DNA of 64,000 bases from Paramyrothecium sp. XJ0827. Lineage: Eukaryota; Ascomycota; Sordariomycetes; Hypocreales; Stachybotryaceae. Shown here one piece after another: positions 47,533-58,225 of the stretch. A program made the translations under genes and the position numbers. Location: NCBI GenBank assembly GCA_020881915.1, contig JAJFPB010000004.1, positions 5,456,001-5,520,000 on the forward strand, written 5' to 3'. Under the pieces are notes generated by a model, which did no database searches, was not told the DNA's origin, and saw only the letters and a program-made list of their open reading frames with translations. The number at the start of each line of letters is the position of its first letter. The stretch's first letter is position 1.

Positions 47533-50500
47533 TCATTCTTTGAGAAGCGTCCAGCTGTCTTTTACTGTAAACGTCTGGTGCTCTAATTTCTCCTTCCCAT
47601 TAATCGTGTTCTTCACACGCTTCCGGTACATTTCCTTGACTCTGATCTCCACGTCTCCTCCCATGACACCATTGACCGTCGCTCGCGACAAGACAAAACT
47701 GGCGTTCAACCCGGGCACCAGTGCCGCCACTTTCCCACCCCTCGGCCTTAGGTGCACCACGAGCTCGGAATCCGCCTTCGTCTTCTTGTGCATCACGGCA
47801 GCCACCCACTTCTGTCGAGGGCTGGTGCACCTGGCTGTGGGAAGGGGCGCTAAATGGTCTAGCAGGTCTGTTGGATCCTCGCCCAACGGGATGCAGACCT
47901 CGATGGAGGCAATTTCCACGTCCGTTGGCGGGGGTCTAGCGCCGGTCATCTTGATGGAGAAGACCAAGTGTTGTGGTGTGTTCGATTGAGCCGGTATGCT
48001 TCTTCCAGGAGCGTCCTGGGAGAACGCCGTCTTGGTAAACCACGACTGGGATGCCCCATTGTTTTCTCTTCCCTTCTCCTGGGAGATGCCGCTTTGTGGA
48101 GCATGCAGAATGGCCATCTCGCGAGTATTGTCCTCTTCTGGTATGAACTTGGGGAAAAGCTCGCGTCCGGTCTTGTCGCCGGGTGTCGAGACGTTGCAAT
48201 TGAGGGTAATGCAGTGATCACGATCCACGAGCTGGGTCGCCAGATAAAGAGACTTGGAATCTGCCGCAGGCTTGTTCCACTGGCGAGTCTTATCGGCATC
48301 GATGAAATCGTCCATCATTTTCACGATGAGAAGAGGCGACAAGACGCCAGTGCTCCAGTTCCAGATAGGTGGGAAGGACGGAGGACACGACTGAATCTTG
48401 TCGCCAACAACCGTCCAGGTGACCTGCTTGTGAAAGTCGTTTTCAGATCCCCCGGCCTTGTCAGTCTTGAGAAATGGCTTCAGCTCGCACACAAACTCCA
48501 TCTTCTTCTCCTGAATGCCCGCCATGGCGAATTGCTGTTGATGAGGCGGCAGCCTGAGCTTGACAGTGTAGTCGACTATCGCTTGCTTGTCTCCTCGCGC
48601 CACCAAACAAAGGAGCATGTCGTCGTTTTTGGCCCTGTATGCGCAGGCAAGGGGTCTCGTAGGCGTTGACCCAGTCGCCTGGGTCGTGATATTCACCTCA
48701 AGATCGGGAAATGACTCGACGATGCCGCTTCGAATAATGAAGCCGGATCCACCTATCTGCGCAAGGCTGGCAGGGGCAATTTGCAAGTACATGTTGAAGG
48801 CTCTGCGAATCTCGTCTCGAACTGGGTCGTCACCGCCGCCCATGGTGTTGGCGAGGCTCATGGCGCCATCAATCATGGCGTCGATCCAGATATCGTCCAT
48901 GATGAAACAGTTGATGTGTTCCCTTACCAATGCCGAAGGATCGGGGAAGAGGTAGTTGGCCGGCACCAGCTTGAGTGACATCAGGTTGCTGACCAGCCAC
49001 TCGAAAACAAGGGCCAACTCGGGTGACTTGAATTTCGACAGATCTCCCCCGCATAGAATCTTTGTCTGTGTCTCGATCCATTCCCGCGCCGAATGTTGCA
49101 AGTTTCTTTTCATCTTGGCCTGGGTCATGACGCCGGGCGAAACTAGCATGGCACTGGAGGTATGGCTGGGCACCGTCCATCGCGCGGCCTTTTGTTGCGC
49201 CTCTCTGTTTTCGGGCAGGCCGTGGATCTTGGAGGCTAGGGAGCCGTCAAAAAGCTTGTCGAGTCTGTTAACAACGCTCTCGACCACGTCTTGCGCCTTG
49301 TGCATGGTCTGGATCCCTGACTCTTGCTTAGTGCCGCCCGCACCCGCTTGCGTCCCGGATTGCTGCTCGCCCGTTGTTGAGTTGATAACCGCCATCGTGC
49401 ATAGACGTCGTCTGAGGGTGGCAATGGAAGCGGAATACTTGGCATCACGACCTGCAAGTGATCTACCAAGTTCCCAGGCTACCGCGTACGAAATGTCGAT
49501 AATCCTGGCCTGGGAGTCGATGATTTGCAAATCCGAGCCGTGGATACTGGGCCTTAGATGAACTCGGCGCGTGGCCTTGGGAAGCAGTGGCCCTCTGTAT
49601 AGAGCCATCGCGGACTGGCCGGCGATGTCGCGGTGCCGAACAATGGTGTAGCCTTGTTCGACTCGTTCTCGCACCCAAACCATGGACGGGTCATTTCGAT
49701 CAACTTCGGGCCCGAGGGGCTGCAGGGGAACGGATAAGGGGCGGATATTTTTCGAGAGCTCTTTGAAGATCTCCTGAGACGAATCTGCGTTGTTTTCTTG
49801 CCACGTAAATGTCCACGAGAATACGGACAAGAGAGCGACAATCGTCGAATCCAGCTTCGCCCTGCCCCAGTCGATAGTCTCAGTAGCCTTTTCGAGTGAC
49901 ACAACGTGCGCATGCACCTTTTGCTTGCCATTGGTAGATGTGTATGGGCGCATGCGATGACCCAAAAGGGTACTGAATCTGGCGCTGCTGTGTCCAGTTC
50001 CGTTGTCGACACCCGCATCCGTCATGAACGCGAGGTTCTTGTAACGGTCCAAGTCAAGTCTGGTCTGCGGGACACTCTTTCCCGTGCTGTCTTGCTGCTC
50101 AAAATAAATCTTGAACGAGGCTCCCTTGAGAAAGATGAAGTCGGCTGCAGCCTCGGACCCATCTGGCTTGGCCGGGACGTCCTCCGCTGTGAGATCCGCC
50201 GTGTGGCAGTAACTGGAGCGCTTGGCGTTGAATACGCTCAAAGGCAAAGTGACTGCCTTTGTTCCAGAAGTTTTGAGGCTAGTGCTCGCAAAATCAGGGG
50301 GTGCGTACAGCTCTTCGTCAGTAAAGAGGAGAAGAGCGAGCCATGGCGTGGGTGTCGTAGGTGTCGAGTCGGAAACGCCCCTGGGAGACCTTTCCCACGG
50401 GGTCGCGCCTTTGAGGACGATGTGCGGGAGAGTCATTGCGCTCACGACGCCCATATTCGGTGGGTAAAACGAATGAACTAGATCTCGCGACAGTACGTAT

Positions 50501-50703
50501 GGCTCACATGTCCTGATCGTCATAGGCTGCGTGGATACAATATCTTGAAGCTCCCCGTTGGGAGCCTTAATGGCTTGCTTGCTGACGATGACATACTCGC
50601 CAGGTTTCAGTGGCGGCACCTCGTAGGCGTATAGTTTGCCACTCGGTTTGCCATCTTTGGTGTTGGGGATGGAGGACGTTGACGTCGCAGTGGTTGCGAC
50701 CAT
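47533..50703 (-). CDS. large uncharacterised protein, 1,056 aa, second member of the three-gene set
   Basis: A single uninterrupted exon with an ATG at 50703. No signal peptide or membrane segment. The N-terminal third is strand-rich (LKPGEYVIVSKQAIKAPNGE, TPWLALLLFTDEEL, FSTLLGHRMRP, HAHVVSLEKATETIDWG). The middle contains VEQGYTIVRHRDIAGQSAMA followed by LYRGPLLPKATRRVHLRP and IIDISYAVAWELGRSLAGRD. From memory this resembles uncharacterised bacterial proteins that have a QGY-x-pl-r-x-R-x-G-e-x-a-x-a-x-Y-R-GP-l-P block and a DiSYaaAWqLGR block, but I cannot name a family. A Gly/Gln-rich linker lies near residues 445-465, and the C-terminal 500 residues are mixed alpha/beta. It is divergent from the 1,415-aa gene across 783 bp. 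Absence of introns in 3.2 kb supports the idea of bacterial ancestry; this is inference. Confidence 0.82.
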   Translation of the reverse strand: MVATTATSTSSIPNTKDGKPSGKLYAYEVPPLKPGEYVIVSKQAIKAPNGELQDIVSTQPMTIRTCEPYVLSRDLVHSFYPPNMGVVSAMTLPHIVLKGATPWERSPRGVSDSTPTTPTPWLALLLFTDEELYAPPDFASTSLKTSGTKAVTLPLSVFNAKRSSYCHTADLTAEDVPAKPDGSEAAADFIFLKGASFKIYFEQQDSTGKSVPQTRLDLDRYKNLAFMTDAGVDNGTGHSSARFSTLLGHRMRPYTSTNGKQKVHAHVVSLEKATETIDWGRAKLDSTIVALLSVFSWTFTWQENNADSSQEIFKELSKNIRPLSVPLQPLGPEVDRNDPSMVWVRERVEQGYTIVRHRDIAGQSAMALYRGPLLPKATRRVHLRPSIHGSDLQIIDSQARIIDISYAVAWELGRSLAGRDAKYSASIATLRRRLCTMAVINSTTGEQQSGTQAGAGGTKQESGIQTMHKAQDVVESVVNRLDKLFDGSLASKIHGLPENREAQQKAARWTVPSHTSSAMLVSPGVMTQAKMKRNLQHSAREWIETQTKILCGGDLSKFKSPELALVFEWLVSNLMSLKLVPANYLFPDPSALVREHINCFIMDDIWIDAMIDGAMSLANTMGGGDDPVRDEIRRAFNMYLQIAPASLAQIGGSGFIIRSGIVESFPDLEVNITTQATGSTPTRPLACAYRAKNDDMLLCLVARGDKQAIVDYTVKLRLPPHQQQFAMAGIQEKKMEFVCELKPFLKTDKAGGSENDFHKQVTWTVVGDKIQSCPPSFPPIWNWSTGVLSPLLIVKMMDDFIDADKTRQWNKPAADSKSLYLATQLVDRDHCITLNCNVSTPGDKTGRELFPKFIPEEDNTREMAILHAPQSGISQEKGRENNGASQSWFTKTAFSQDAPGRSIPAQSNTPQHLVFSIKMTGARPPPTDVEIASIEVCIPLGEDPTDLLDHLAPLPTARCTSPRQKWVAAVMHKKTKADSELVVHLRPRGGKVAALVPGLNASFVLSRATVNGVMGGDVEIRVKEMYRKRVKNTINGKEKLEHQTFTVKDSWTLLKE

Positions 50704-51486
50704 CTTGAGACTGACTTCCGTCGAAAGGCGGTGTTAGCAAAATCCAGATTCCCGTACAATCTGCTCGTTTTCGCCTTCAAAGAGGACTACGAGACGGGAT
50801 TGGATTGCTTCTGGTTTGCGATCAGTCTGCCTATTACCGGAGTTCGCTGAACACCATGAAGAGGATGGGTGTGTGTCTATCCAGCTAGTTCCAAGGGTCC
50901 AGCAGGGGCACGTTGCTCGACCCACAACATATGAGGATCACTGTCGGCGGGATCAATAATTGCCATGTCTTTCCGATAGCTGCGTGACGAGCGACGGGGA
51001 TGCGACATCTTGATTGATCAGATTGACCATCACAGACTATCGAAAACCAAGCGCGGACAGGCCGAGTGTACTGCCATGAAGTACCGGTAGCCCCCTACCC
51101 TGCATTCAGCTGCCGTTCGTCTCGGGTGGATTATTTGGAGCATCTGTGCCTGTCCGTTCCTGCATCTAGATTCAAGCCTCAGCCCGCCACGCGCATAAAC
51201 CCCGTGCACATACCCCTGCTGTGAACAGGGTCTAACCGTTGTCTTCCGACTGAGAAGCACTGTCCACTGACGAAACACACCCCAGAACTTACACGACGGC
51301 TGATGAGAGTCTATGCCCACCCAAATGATGGAGCTGGCCTCAATACTCTTCTCGTTGTCGTACTCTGCAATGCTCTATCTGCGGCAGTCCACGTAACCTG
51401 CCAGTCCGCTCCCTCCTGTGCATAATTCTTCCTTTGCTTCAAGAGACGCTCTCAAGTCAGGTGCGTGTGTATACCATCTCTCAATC
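50704..51486. promoter_or_regulatory. bidirectional promoter region of the large-protein genes
   Basis: 783 bp lie between the start codons of the 1,056-aa and 1,415-aa genes, which point away from each other. Open frames inside overlap on both strands and are not supported. The head-to-head layout suggests joint expression of the two products. Confidence 0.55.
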
Positions 51487-54400
51487 ATGGCCACATCGAC
51501 GTCGATACCGACAGCTCCCCCAATGGGTTCTGTTGCCGAGTTTGGAGTATCAGGGATTCCCGATGATGGATGGGGCGATGACGCTGCTGCTCCAGAAGCC
51601 CCCGAACAGCCCAAAAGTACCAAGTCCAAAAAGGCCACCTCCGTGGATTGCTGGTCGATGAGCGTCGATGCCTTCGTCTTGAATACAAAGATATTCAACA
51701 ACCATCATTTCATCGCGCCTCTCAACCGCCCCGACAATGCCGCTTTTTTGCCAGGCATGTTCTCAGCACCCGATGCCATTCCTTTTGTGGATGTTGACGG
51801 AGCCCATCCGTGGTATCGGAACTCCCGTATTGCCGACATCACAAAGACTCCAGAGGAAAAGAATGGATCCAAGAGCTACGACAACATGATAAGGGAGGGG
51901 AGGCTGGGAGTCTACCTCCACTGGTGTCTCCCCCAGAAATTCCGCAGCGGGAAGGCAAAGGACACGGATGACGACGAGGCTGGCAAGATCAATGTGAGCA
52001 GAACGCCCAACACTCCAAGCTTCTGGATACGGTTTTGGCTAACTAAGTCCAGCGCTATCATATCCCTGACCGTTGGATCGTGTTTCGTTGCATCACCGAT
52101 GCAGCCGAACAGGACGCTCCGGCACTGTCAGCGTTCATCGTGGAGAGCAATCGAATCCGTCATTTCGGAGGTTCCATTGACGAAAGCTTCGACGTTGAGA
52201 TAGATACCTCTCCCTTCATTGATGTAAACGTGCCAGTGGAGAGGCAAATCGACGTATTCATGGGAATGAAACGAAACTTCGACGACGACTGGGATGACCC
52301 TGAGCCGGATGGCAAATACCACACGCCCCTGACGCTCCTGGATTCTGCCAACCCCCTTTTCGCCGACTTTCAGCACCACAACTCCAACGTCTTTTCCATA
52401 CATGATGACATGACATGGAAAGACGCTCAAGGAAACTTGATCCGGTCTCACACTGCGACAATCTCGTATGCTATATTCGGCTACCATTCGCAACACTCGG
52501 AGGCCAGAGTTGTCATCCACGGTTCTTTGTACAACATTGAATGGAAGAGGTCTGAGGCACCCAAATACTCCGAAGCTATCGACATTGCAAAGAATGTCAA
52601 CAAATACCAGCCCATTGCGCTCGGATCAGACACTCTCGAGGCCCTCCAGGCGTATATGTTCAACCTGCCCGGAAACGCAGACTGGGTGGGACTTATTGAC
52701 GAGATGAAGCTGATGATCGGCCAGTCCGGCCATGGTGGGCTCTTGGGCGCAACCATTCCGCAAAATCTTAGGGCAGGCTTCAAGCCATCCGACGGCGGCC
52801 GATGCTGGCGCTTTAACAATAATGCCGTTGGAACAGCGGACAAGCCAGATGGTCACAAATCCAAAGCCCATATACCCAGTGCTCTCGAGATGACCGCCCT
52901 GCTCAAGACGAATCGATACCAGGCATACGTTGATGCACTCGCTCGCCAGGAGCACTATCTACGCCACCGGCTCTTCTGTGAGTGGTGGCACCGACGCTCT
53001 CGCGTTTCTGGGGGTAAATGGGAGTCGCCCAAGTGTCAGCAGGAAGGAAGTGACCGAATCGCCAGGGATATTGCCTCCCTTGAGCGAGTTGTCAAGTTGC
53101 GTATCACCTATACGCAGGACTCTGTTGCGGCAGATCTTGGTAAGATGCATGCGACAGCCAGGCCCGAATTTTTCAGCCGGGCCGATCCTTCAATCATTCT
53201 CGGAGGATTAGGCATGACCTGGCCTGCTGAATTCCTGACAATGAAGAACTGGGAACCTCGTAAACTCGAGGATTTGCCATTTTCTGGGGATAAAGGTGCT
53301 GCCGTGGTTCAAAACTGGCTGAAGGAGATTAGCAGCCCTGGTAGCACCAGTGGCTCAACTTCAACAGCAGGTCAGGGGTGCATAGACCACGGTATGAAGC
53401 ACTTTTTCCAGAACCCAGATCTCGTCAAACAAATTCTCCCCCAGATCCAGAAGCAGAACAAGGCTCTCATGAAGCTTCCTGCAATCTTCAGAACACTCGA
53501 AGATATGAGTGCCCTCAATTTTACTGCGCCGGGATGGGTCCGTGTGACCATCGACGCCCTGATGCAGGAATGGGCCTACGGCATGAGCATCCAAGACCCG
53601 GCGAATCGTCTTCCCGCGCCTAAGCCTGCCTACTACACTGTTGATGACACACATTGGGGTGAAACACAACCGTGCAGAGCCCTTTTCCTTGAGTGGGAAT
53701 TGGAGTACTACCACCTGCCGAAGCGCTTCTGGCACTTGGAGAGGAACAGTGACGGAACTGCAGACTACAAGATCGTACCTGGCATCAATATCTCGTCCTT
53801 TGAACTTATGGACTCTCACAGACGCACTGTCATGGGCCGTAGCATTCTGCGGCCCAACGCAGAGTGGCCTCTTACCACTCTTTTGCAGCAGCTGCTCGAC
53901 AAACTAGATCCTGGTGACTTCTACAACAAGGCCCATCTCACGGCGGCTGGTGGCAAAGTCGGGATCCAGGAAAGCCTTGAGGGTGCTTTGAAAGCCCTCC
54001 GTCTTGTGTCCGGAAGCTTAGAAGGATTCACTGACCACCTTCTCACGTTGCATGGCGGACTGCACATCTCGCCGTACAAGTCAGAGACAAACCTCCCCAA
54101 GACCGATACAGACAAAGCCCTCCTCAAGGCTTTGATGGAGTCAGGTGATGGTTTCGACGTGACGCCGTACGGAGAAGACGCTTTCTCGATCGACAGGGCC
54201 GAGAGGGACTTTAAGCCTGTTACCCATGGTCAAGCACGGTTCACACGATTCAACATTGTTGACAAATTTGGCCAAGTAATCTCGCCAATCCACAACCCAG
54301 CCTCGAAGGAAACAAAGCCGCTTTATCCTTGCATCGGCCGTTCTATTGCTTGCCAGGTGAACCAATCAGAAGGTGGCAGATTTGCTAACAGCGTCAACCT

Positions 54401-55793
54401 GGACGAGGACAACTGTTCACAATTCTTTCAGCTGGGCCACCGCATCAATCAGGACGCCCGGCTCAACACGTACTTTGTTGTTAACTCGGCTGACTACCAG
54501 AGCCACCACGAGACCACCCAGTTCTTCAAGGGAGACAGAGCTCTGGGTAGAGGCCAAATCGAGCACTCGTGGCGTCCAACAACGGAATACGAGGACCCTG
54601 TGTGGGGTTGGTTGATGCTCGACTTCCGAAGCATGGCTATCCAGGTATACAATGCCGCAGGCGAGAGCATGGGCCAGGCAATCGTGCCCACCTCGATCCA
54701 TGGAAAAGCCTACTGGCAAGTCTACTACGCTGAGGGAGATATGGCGGAGCACGTTGACGAGAACCTGCAACTGCAGCAGTTTATGAAGCGCATGTCCAAT
54801 TCAAACTTCTTGATCGGCCTATGGACCATGCTTGCGGACGCTTGCCAGAATATCTACCACGACCCAGCCTCGGGTGACGTGCAGATGCTCAACATGGTCG
54901 GCAGACCCCTTGCTTTGGTCAATATCGGCATGAACATCGAGCTCGCCACACCACCGATGCGGACACAGAGTTATCAGGATATGCTCAAAAAAGAAGAACT
55001 TAATCTCGAGGAATACAAGTTTGAGGTTCTCCTCGGCGACAAGGCGAACCTACAAGACGGTCTGGTCGGCTACTTTTACCACACGGCCGACAACAAGCCT
55101 GCCAGCGATCCGTGCAGGCGACGGCCTTACGCGGAAACTGTATATACCGAGTTTGGCTACCCGGGGCGGACCGTCATTGATGGAGAGCACCAGAAGCCAG
55201 ACAACTTCGGCTCGCCTAGCACAGGCAAAGTCTACTTATCGCCCATGCATGTCGATCCCTCAGAGTATAACGGAGATCCAACGGCCTACCAGAATGCGGT
55301 CAACAACCATCCTTCCACTGCGATTCTCGGGGCCATTATCGATCCTTACATGCCTATAAACATTGCCACTGGCATCCTGCCTTCAAGGACGCTCACGCTT
55401 CCTCAGTGGGTCGTGGACCAGACACTGAAGAAGCTCCGCATCCTGCTGCGTGGCGGGCCCGTGCTGACCCGGGGCGACTTGCCCGGCATCGATGCCGTCA
55501 GAGACTCATGGGTCCCTCCAATGAACGAGACCAAGGCGGAGGCTTATCTCTCAGCACTGACGGATAAGGGAGAGTGGTCCTGGTTGCAGCCATCTGTGTC
55601 GGCCTATGCAGAGGAGGGAGATGATGATGAGTTCCTCCCGAGATTTGTGCCGTACAATCTGAAAGCGGCGCCTTCAGATTACCCGATGCAGATGGGGCCA
55701 CATACCGTGGTGGAGGGTTTCTACAAGTACAACCTGCTGCAGATGAATGCTAACGGTAAGCTGCTTGCCGGGAAGCCGCCTAGTGATGAGTAA
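51487..55793 (+). CDS. large uncharacterised protein, 1,415 aa, third member of the three-gene set
   Basis: Two exons: 51487..51993 and 52053..55793. The 59-bp intron (GTGAGC...CCAG) joins at phase 0. The N-terminal 60 residues are Pro/Ala/Asp-rich; then comes TSVDCWSMSVDAFVLNTKIF. Just before the splice is GRLGVYLHWCLPQKFRSG and just after it RYHIPDRWIVFRCI, with AFIVESN soon following. This LHW-x-LP ... P-x-RW-x-V-x-R ... VES order matches, from memory, a group of uncharacterised bacterial proteins of about 1,000 aa whose N-termini read GVYLHW-LPDAL...P-NRWLVVR. The rest is mixed, with many Trp/Tyr-rich segments (HLPKRFWHLERNSDGTADYK, RFNIVDKFGQVISPI, YEDPVWGWLMLDFRSMAIQV). The frame is continuous to TAA at 55791 and no membrane segment is seen. 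It is probably a large soluble structural or scaffold protein; the function is unknown. Confidence 0.83.
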
Positions 55794-56463
55794 GAGGGGA
55801 AAAGCATACGATTTTGAAACGGGGAGCAGAGGGGCTTGCGGGCGCGGGTCGAGCTCCATATGATGTAATGAATAGACAACCATGGCGTCTCAACGACAGG
55901 TGTAGGCGCCATTGTTTCGTTAGTCAAGGCTGCTTGCCAATGACAGCTTCCCCTTCTATCGATTTTCACTAGTTTCTGGCTGGAAGATGAGGTTCGACTG
56001 GCTGAGGCCGATAGAAAGCGTAAGACCGACGAGATGGTTGCAAGAGAGCCCAGACTTTGAACTCATCCTAAGCGACGTTTTACTTAGTCTCAGCTATGTC
56101 AGGATGAGGAGAGGAGTATTACTTGGTATCTTGTTCATGCTTGACTTTGAGAAACCCCAGATCCGCATAAATCAGCCCTGGCAGAAATATTAATAGCAGT
56201 AAAGTCATTAATCAGAGTAGCAGAGTGGACATTCATGAATATTTCACACTTAATATTAATGTCTTTTAGGACGGCGGAACCCTAACCCTGGCTTCACTAG
56301 TAATTATCTGTTATCATAAGCCAAGGTAGTCAGTTGTTGGTTTAGGATTGACAAGTCACGTGCGGCAGCCTCGAGAAGCGAGGCACGTGCGTCATCGACA
56401 CTGCCTCGAAATATCCCACCTCAAAGCTTTAACCTTGCTGGATACGGCGCCCATTCAGTAGCA
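55794..56463. other. intergenic region
   Basis: Contains a small plus-strand frame (55987-56193) without support. Nothing else recognised. It includes the promoter of the Rossmann protein. Confidence 0.5.
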
Positions 56464-57375
56464 ATGTTGGTCGGCGTGAGTGAAATAACGCCATCACTGG
56501 TAGAGATCCTGATCCTCGGCGCCGGCTGGACGTCGCAGTTCCTGATTCCAGAGCTGGAGCGTGAGGGGCTTCAATTCGCAGCCACCACGACGGATGGACG
56601 TAACGGCACTATTCCCTTCAAGTATGACCCCGAATCAGAGAACCTGAGCCCGTTTAAGCTGTTGCCAGACGCCAAGACCGTTCTTGTTACCTTTCCTCTC
56701 AAGGGCACAGGGCAGTCCCGCCTGCTGACAACATGCTACCTCGACAGCCGCTCCTCGGGCTATATGGTGCATTACGGCAAGCCGCACTTCATCCAGTTTG
56801 GCACGTCGAGTATCTGGACGGCGCCAGAATGGCAAGACGATCACTCACCCTACAACGAGAATGATCCTCGGGCTATAGCCGAGGACGAGTTGTTGAACAG
56901 GACCGCGGTGCCTGCGACGGTGCTCAACCTTGCTGGGCTCTACGGCGGAGCGCGCCAGCCTCGTAGCTGGATCGATCGTGTGATCAAAACAAAGGAAGAC
57001 TTAAGCAGCAAGGGCGCCCTCCACGTCATTCACGGCGAGGATGTGGCGAGGGCCGTCGTGGCTGTCCATCGGAACAAGGCGTCTGGGAAGCGGTATATTC
57101 TCTGCGACATGCACGTGTATGACTGGTGGGACTTGGTGCAGGATTGGGCGCTCCTAGAGGTACGCGAAGATTGGGCGAAGGAGGGTGAGAAGACGCAAGA
57201 GAGAGAGACGATTGTGAGTAAGAGAGAGACAATGCTGCGCTGGGTCGCGGACCTGATGATTGAGGAGGGTGTCAAGGCTCTGCCGAGAGATGCGTCGACT
57301 ATAGGGCGTGCTTTGGATGGGAGGGGATTTTGGCAGGAGATGGGCATCTTGCCAATCCATGGACGGATTAGGTAA
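56464..57375 (+). CDS. NAD(P)-binding Rossmann-fold protein (atypical SDR), 303 aa
   Basis: A single exon with an ATG at 56464. The dinucleotide site is LVEILILGAGWTSQFLIPEL (residues about 12-31), a GAGWTS variant of the glycine-rich loop seen in fungal YeeZ/NmrA-like atypical SDRs. Further family-like parts are TVLVTFPLKGTGQSRLL, HFIQFGTSSIW and VLNLAGLYGGARQPRSWIDRV (active-site-side loop), and a late IHGEDVARAVVAVH segment typical of extended SDRs. No classical YxxxK is visible, so it may bind a dinucleotide without classical reductase chemistry. The C-terminal 80 residues are helical and charged. No partner genes suggest a pathway. Confidence 0.8.
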   Translation: MLVGVSEITPSLVEILILGAGWTSQFLIPELEREGLQFAATTTDGRNGTIPFKYDPESENLSPFKLLPDAKTVLVTFPLKGTGQSRLLTTCYLDSRSSGYMVHYGKPHFIQFGTSSIWTAPEWQDDHSPYNENDPRAIAEDELLNRTAVPATVLNLAGLYGGARQPRSWIDRVIKTKEDLSSKGALHVIHGEDVARAVVAVHRNKASGKRYILCDMHVYDWWDLVQDWALLEVREDWAKEGEKTQERETIVSKRETMLRWVADLMIEEGVKALPRDASTIGRALDGRGFWQEMGILPIHGRIR

Positions 57376-58115
57376 ATATAAATATCCTAGATATTATTAG
57401 GAGTTATTTACATTATATCTTTGGTCTAGCAAGCGGCGTAAATATAATTCATATCTAGGGAACCAGGAAGAACTCATAGTCATTCATCCCAACGTCATGA
57501 GACACAGCATTTACCCTTTTGCATTCGTTCTCGAACGTTGGAGGACTGTTGGACTAATGAATATGCGGACCAGTTACTCTAGGTGTGTGATGGTTGCAAC
57601 CCCGTCTTGGCCGTACGTATGCAGACTTTGCCTGCCCCTATTTTCAGCTGACCACCCCTTCTACATGTGCAAGGGTTGCTCAATCCCAACCCTGAAGGGT
57701 ATTCAGCCTTGTGACAATTTATTGGGTAACATCTAAGCGATGCCTCCAGGGGAACCATCACATATAGTCTTGGCGACTCTTTCAGTTTGCTTCATCATCA
57801 GGCAAGCATATTCAAGCTTTGAACACCCAGGAGGTCAGTTGCGGTTTCCCAAGGAATTTTTCTTGCGTACCCTGAATGAAACCCACTGCGCGGCAGGGAG
57901 ATGCAGTCAAGGCATTTTAGACTGCACGGACAAGTTGGAAAATCCAGCGACGTACGAAGGTCATGTGGTGACTTTAACAAATGACCTGTTCGGGGGTTTT
58001 GCCGCCGTACTAGGATATCCCAGGCTCACCGGTCCCTTCCTATAGGCTAATGCTCACCGAAGGAGCACACCCCCCGATAGCTGAGTCCCTATTACAGGGT
58101 AAAAAATGCCGCCAC
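57376..58115. other. intergenic region, AT-rich at its start
   Basis: Frames of 79 and 101 codons (57497-57736 and 57740-58045) have no recognisable features and are not accepted. The first 100 bp are AT-rich. Confidence 0.5.
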
Positions 58116-58123
58116 TATATAAA
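58116..58123 (+). promoter_or_regulatory. TATA box (TATATAAA)
   Basis: A perfect TATATAAA about 103 bp before the ATG at 58226, well placed for the secreted hydrolase gene. Confidence 0.7.
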
Positions 58124-58225
58124 CGACTGGATGGGTGGGAGGTCTCCCAATAACCAATATCATAAATAAGCAGCCCCGAAAACCCTTATCCATCGTGGAA
58201 CCGGCGTCCGTGCCATGCATACATC

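Noticed and set aside
57740..58045. A 101-codon plus-strand frame before the hydrolase gene
   Set aside because: There is no homology pattern or splice partner, and it lies in the promoter region of the hydrolase.
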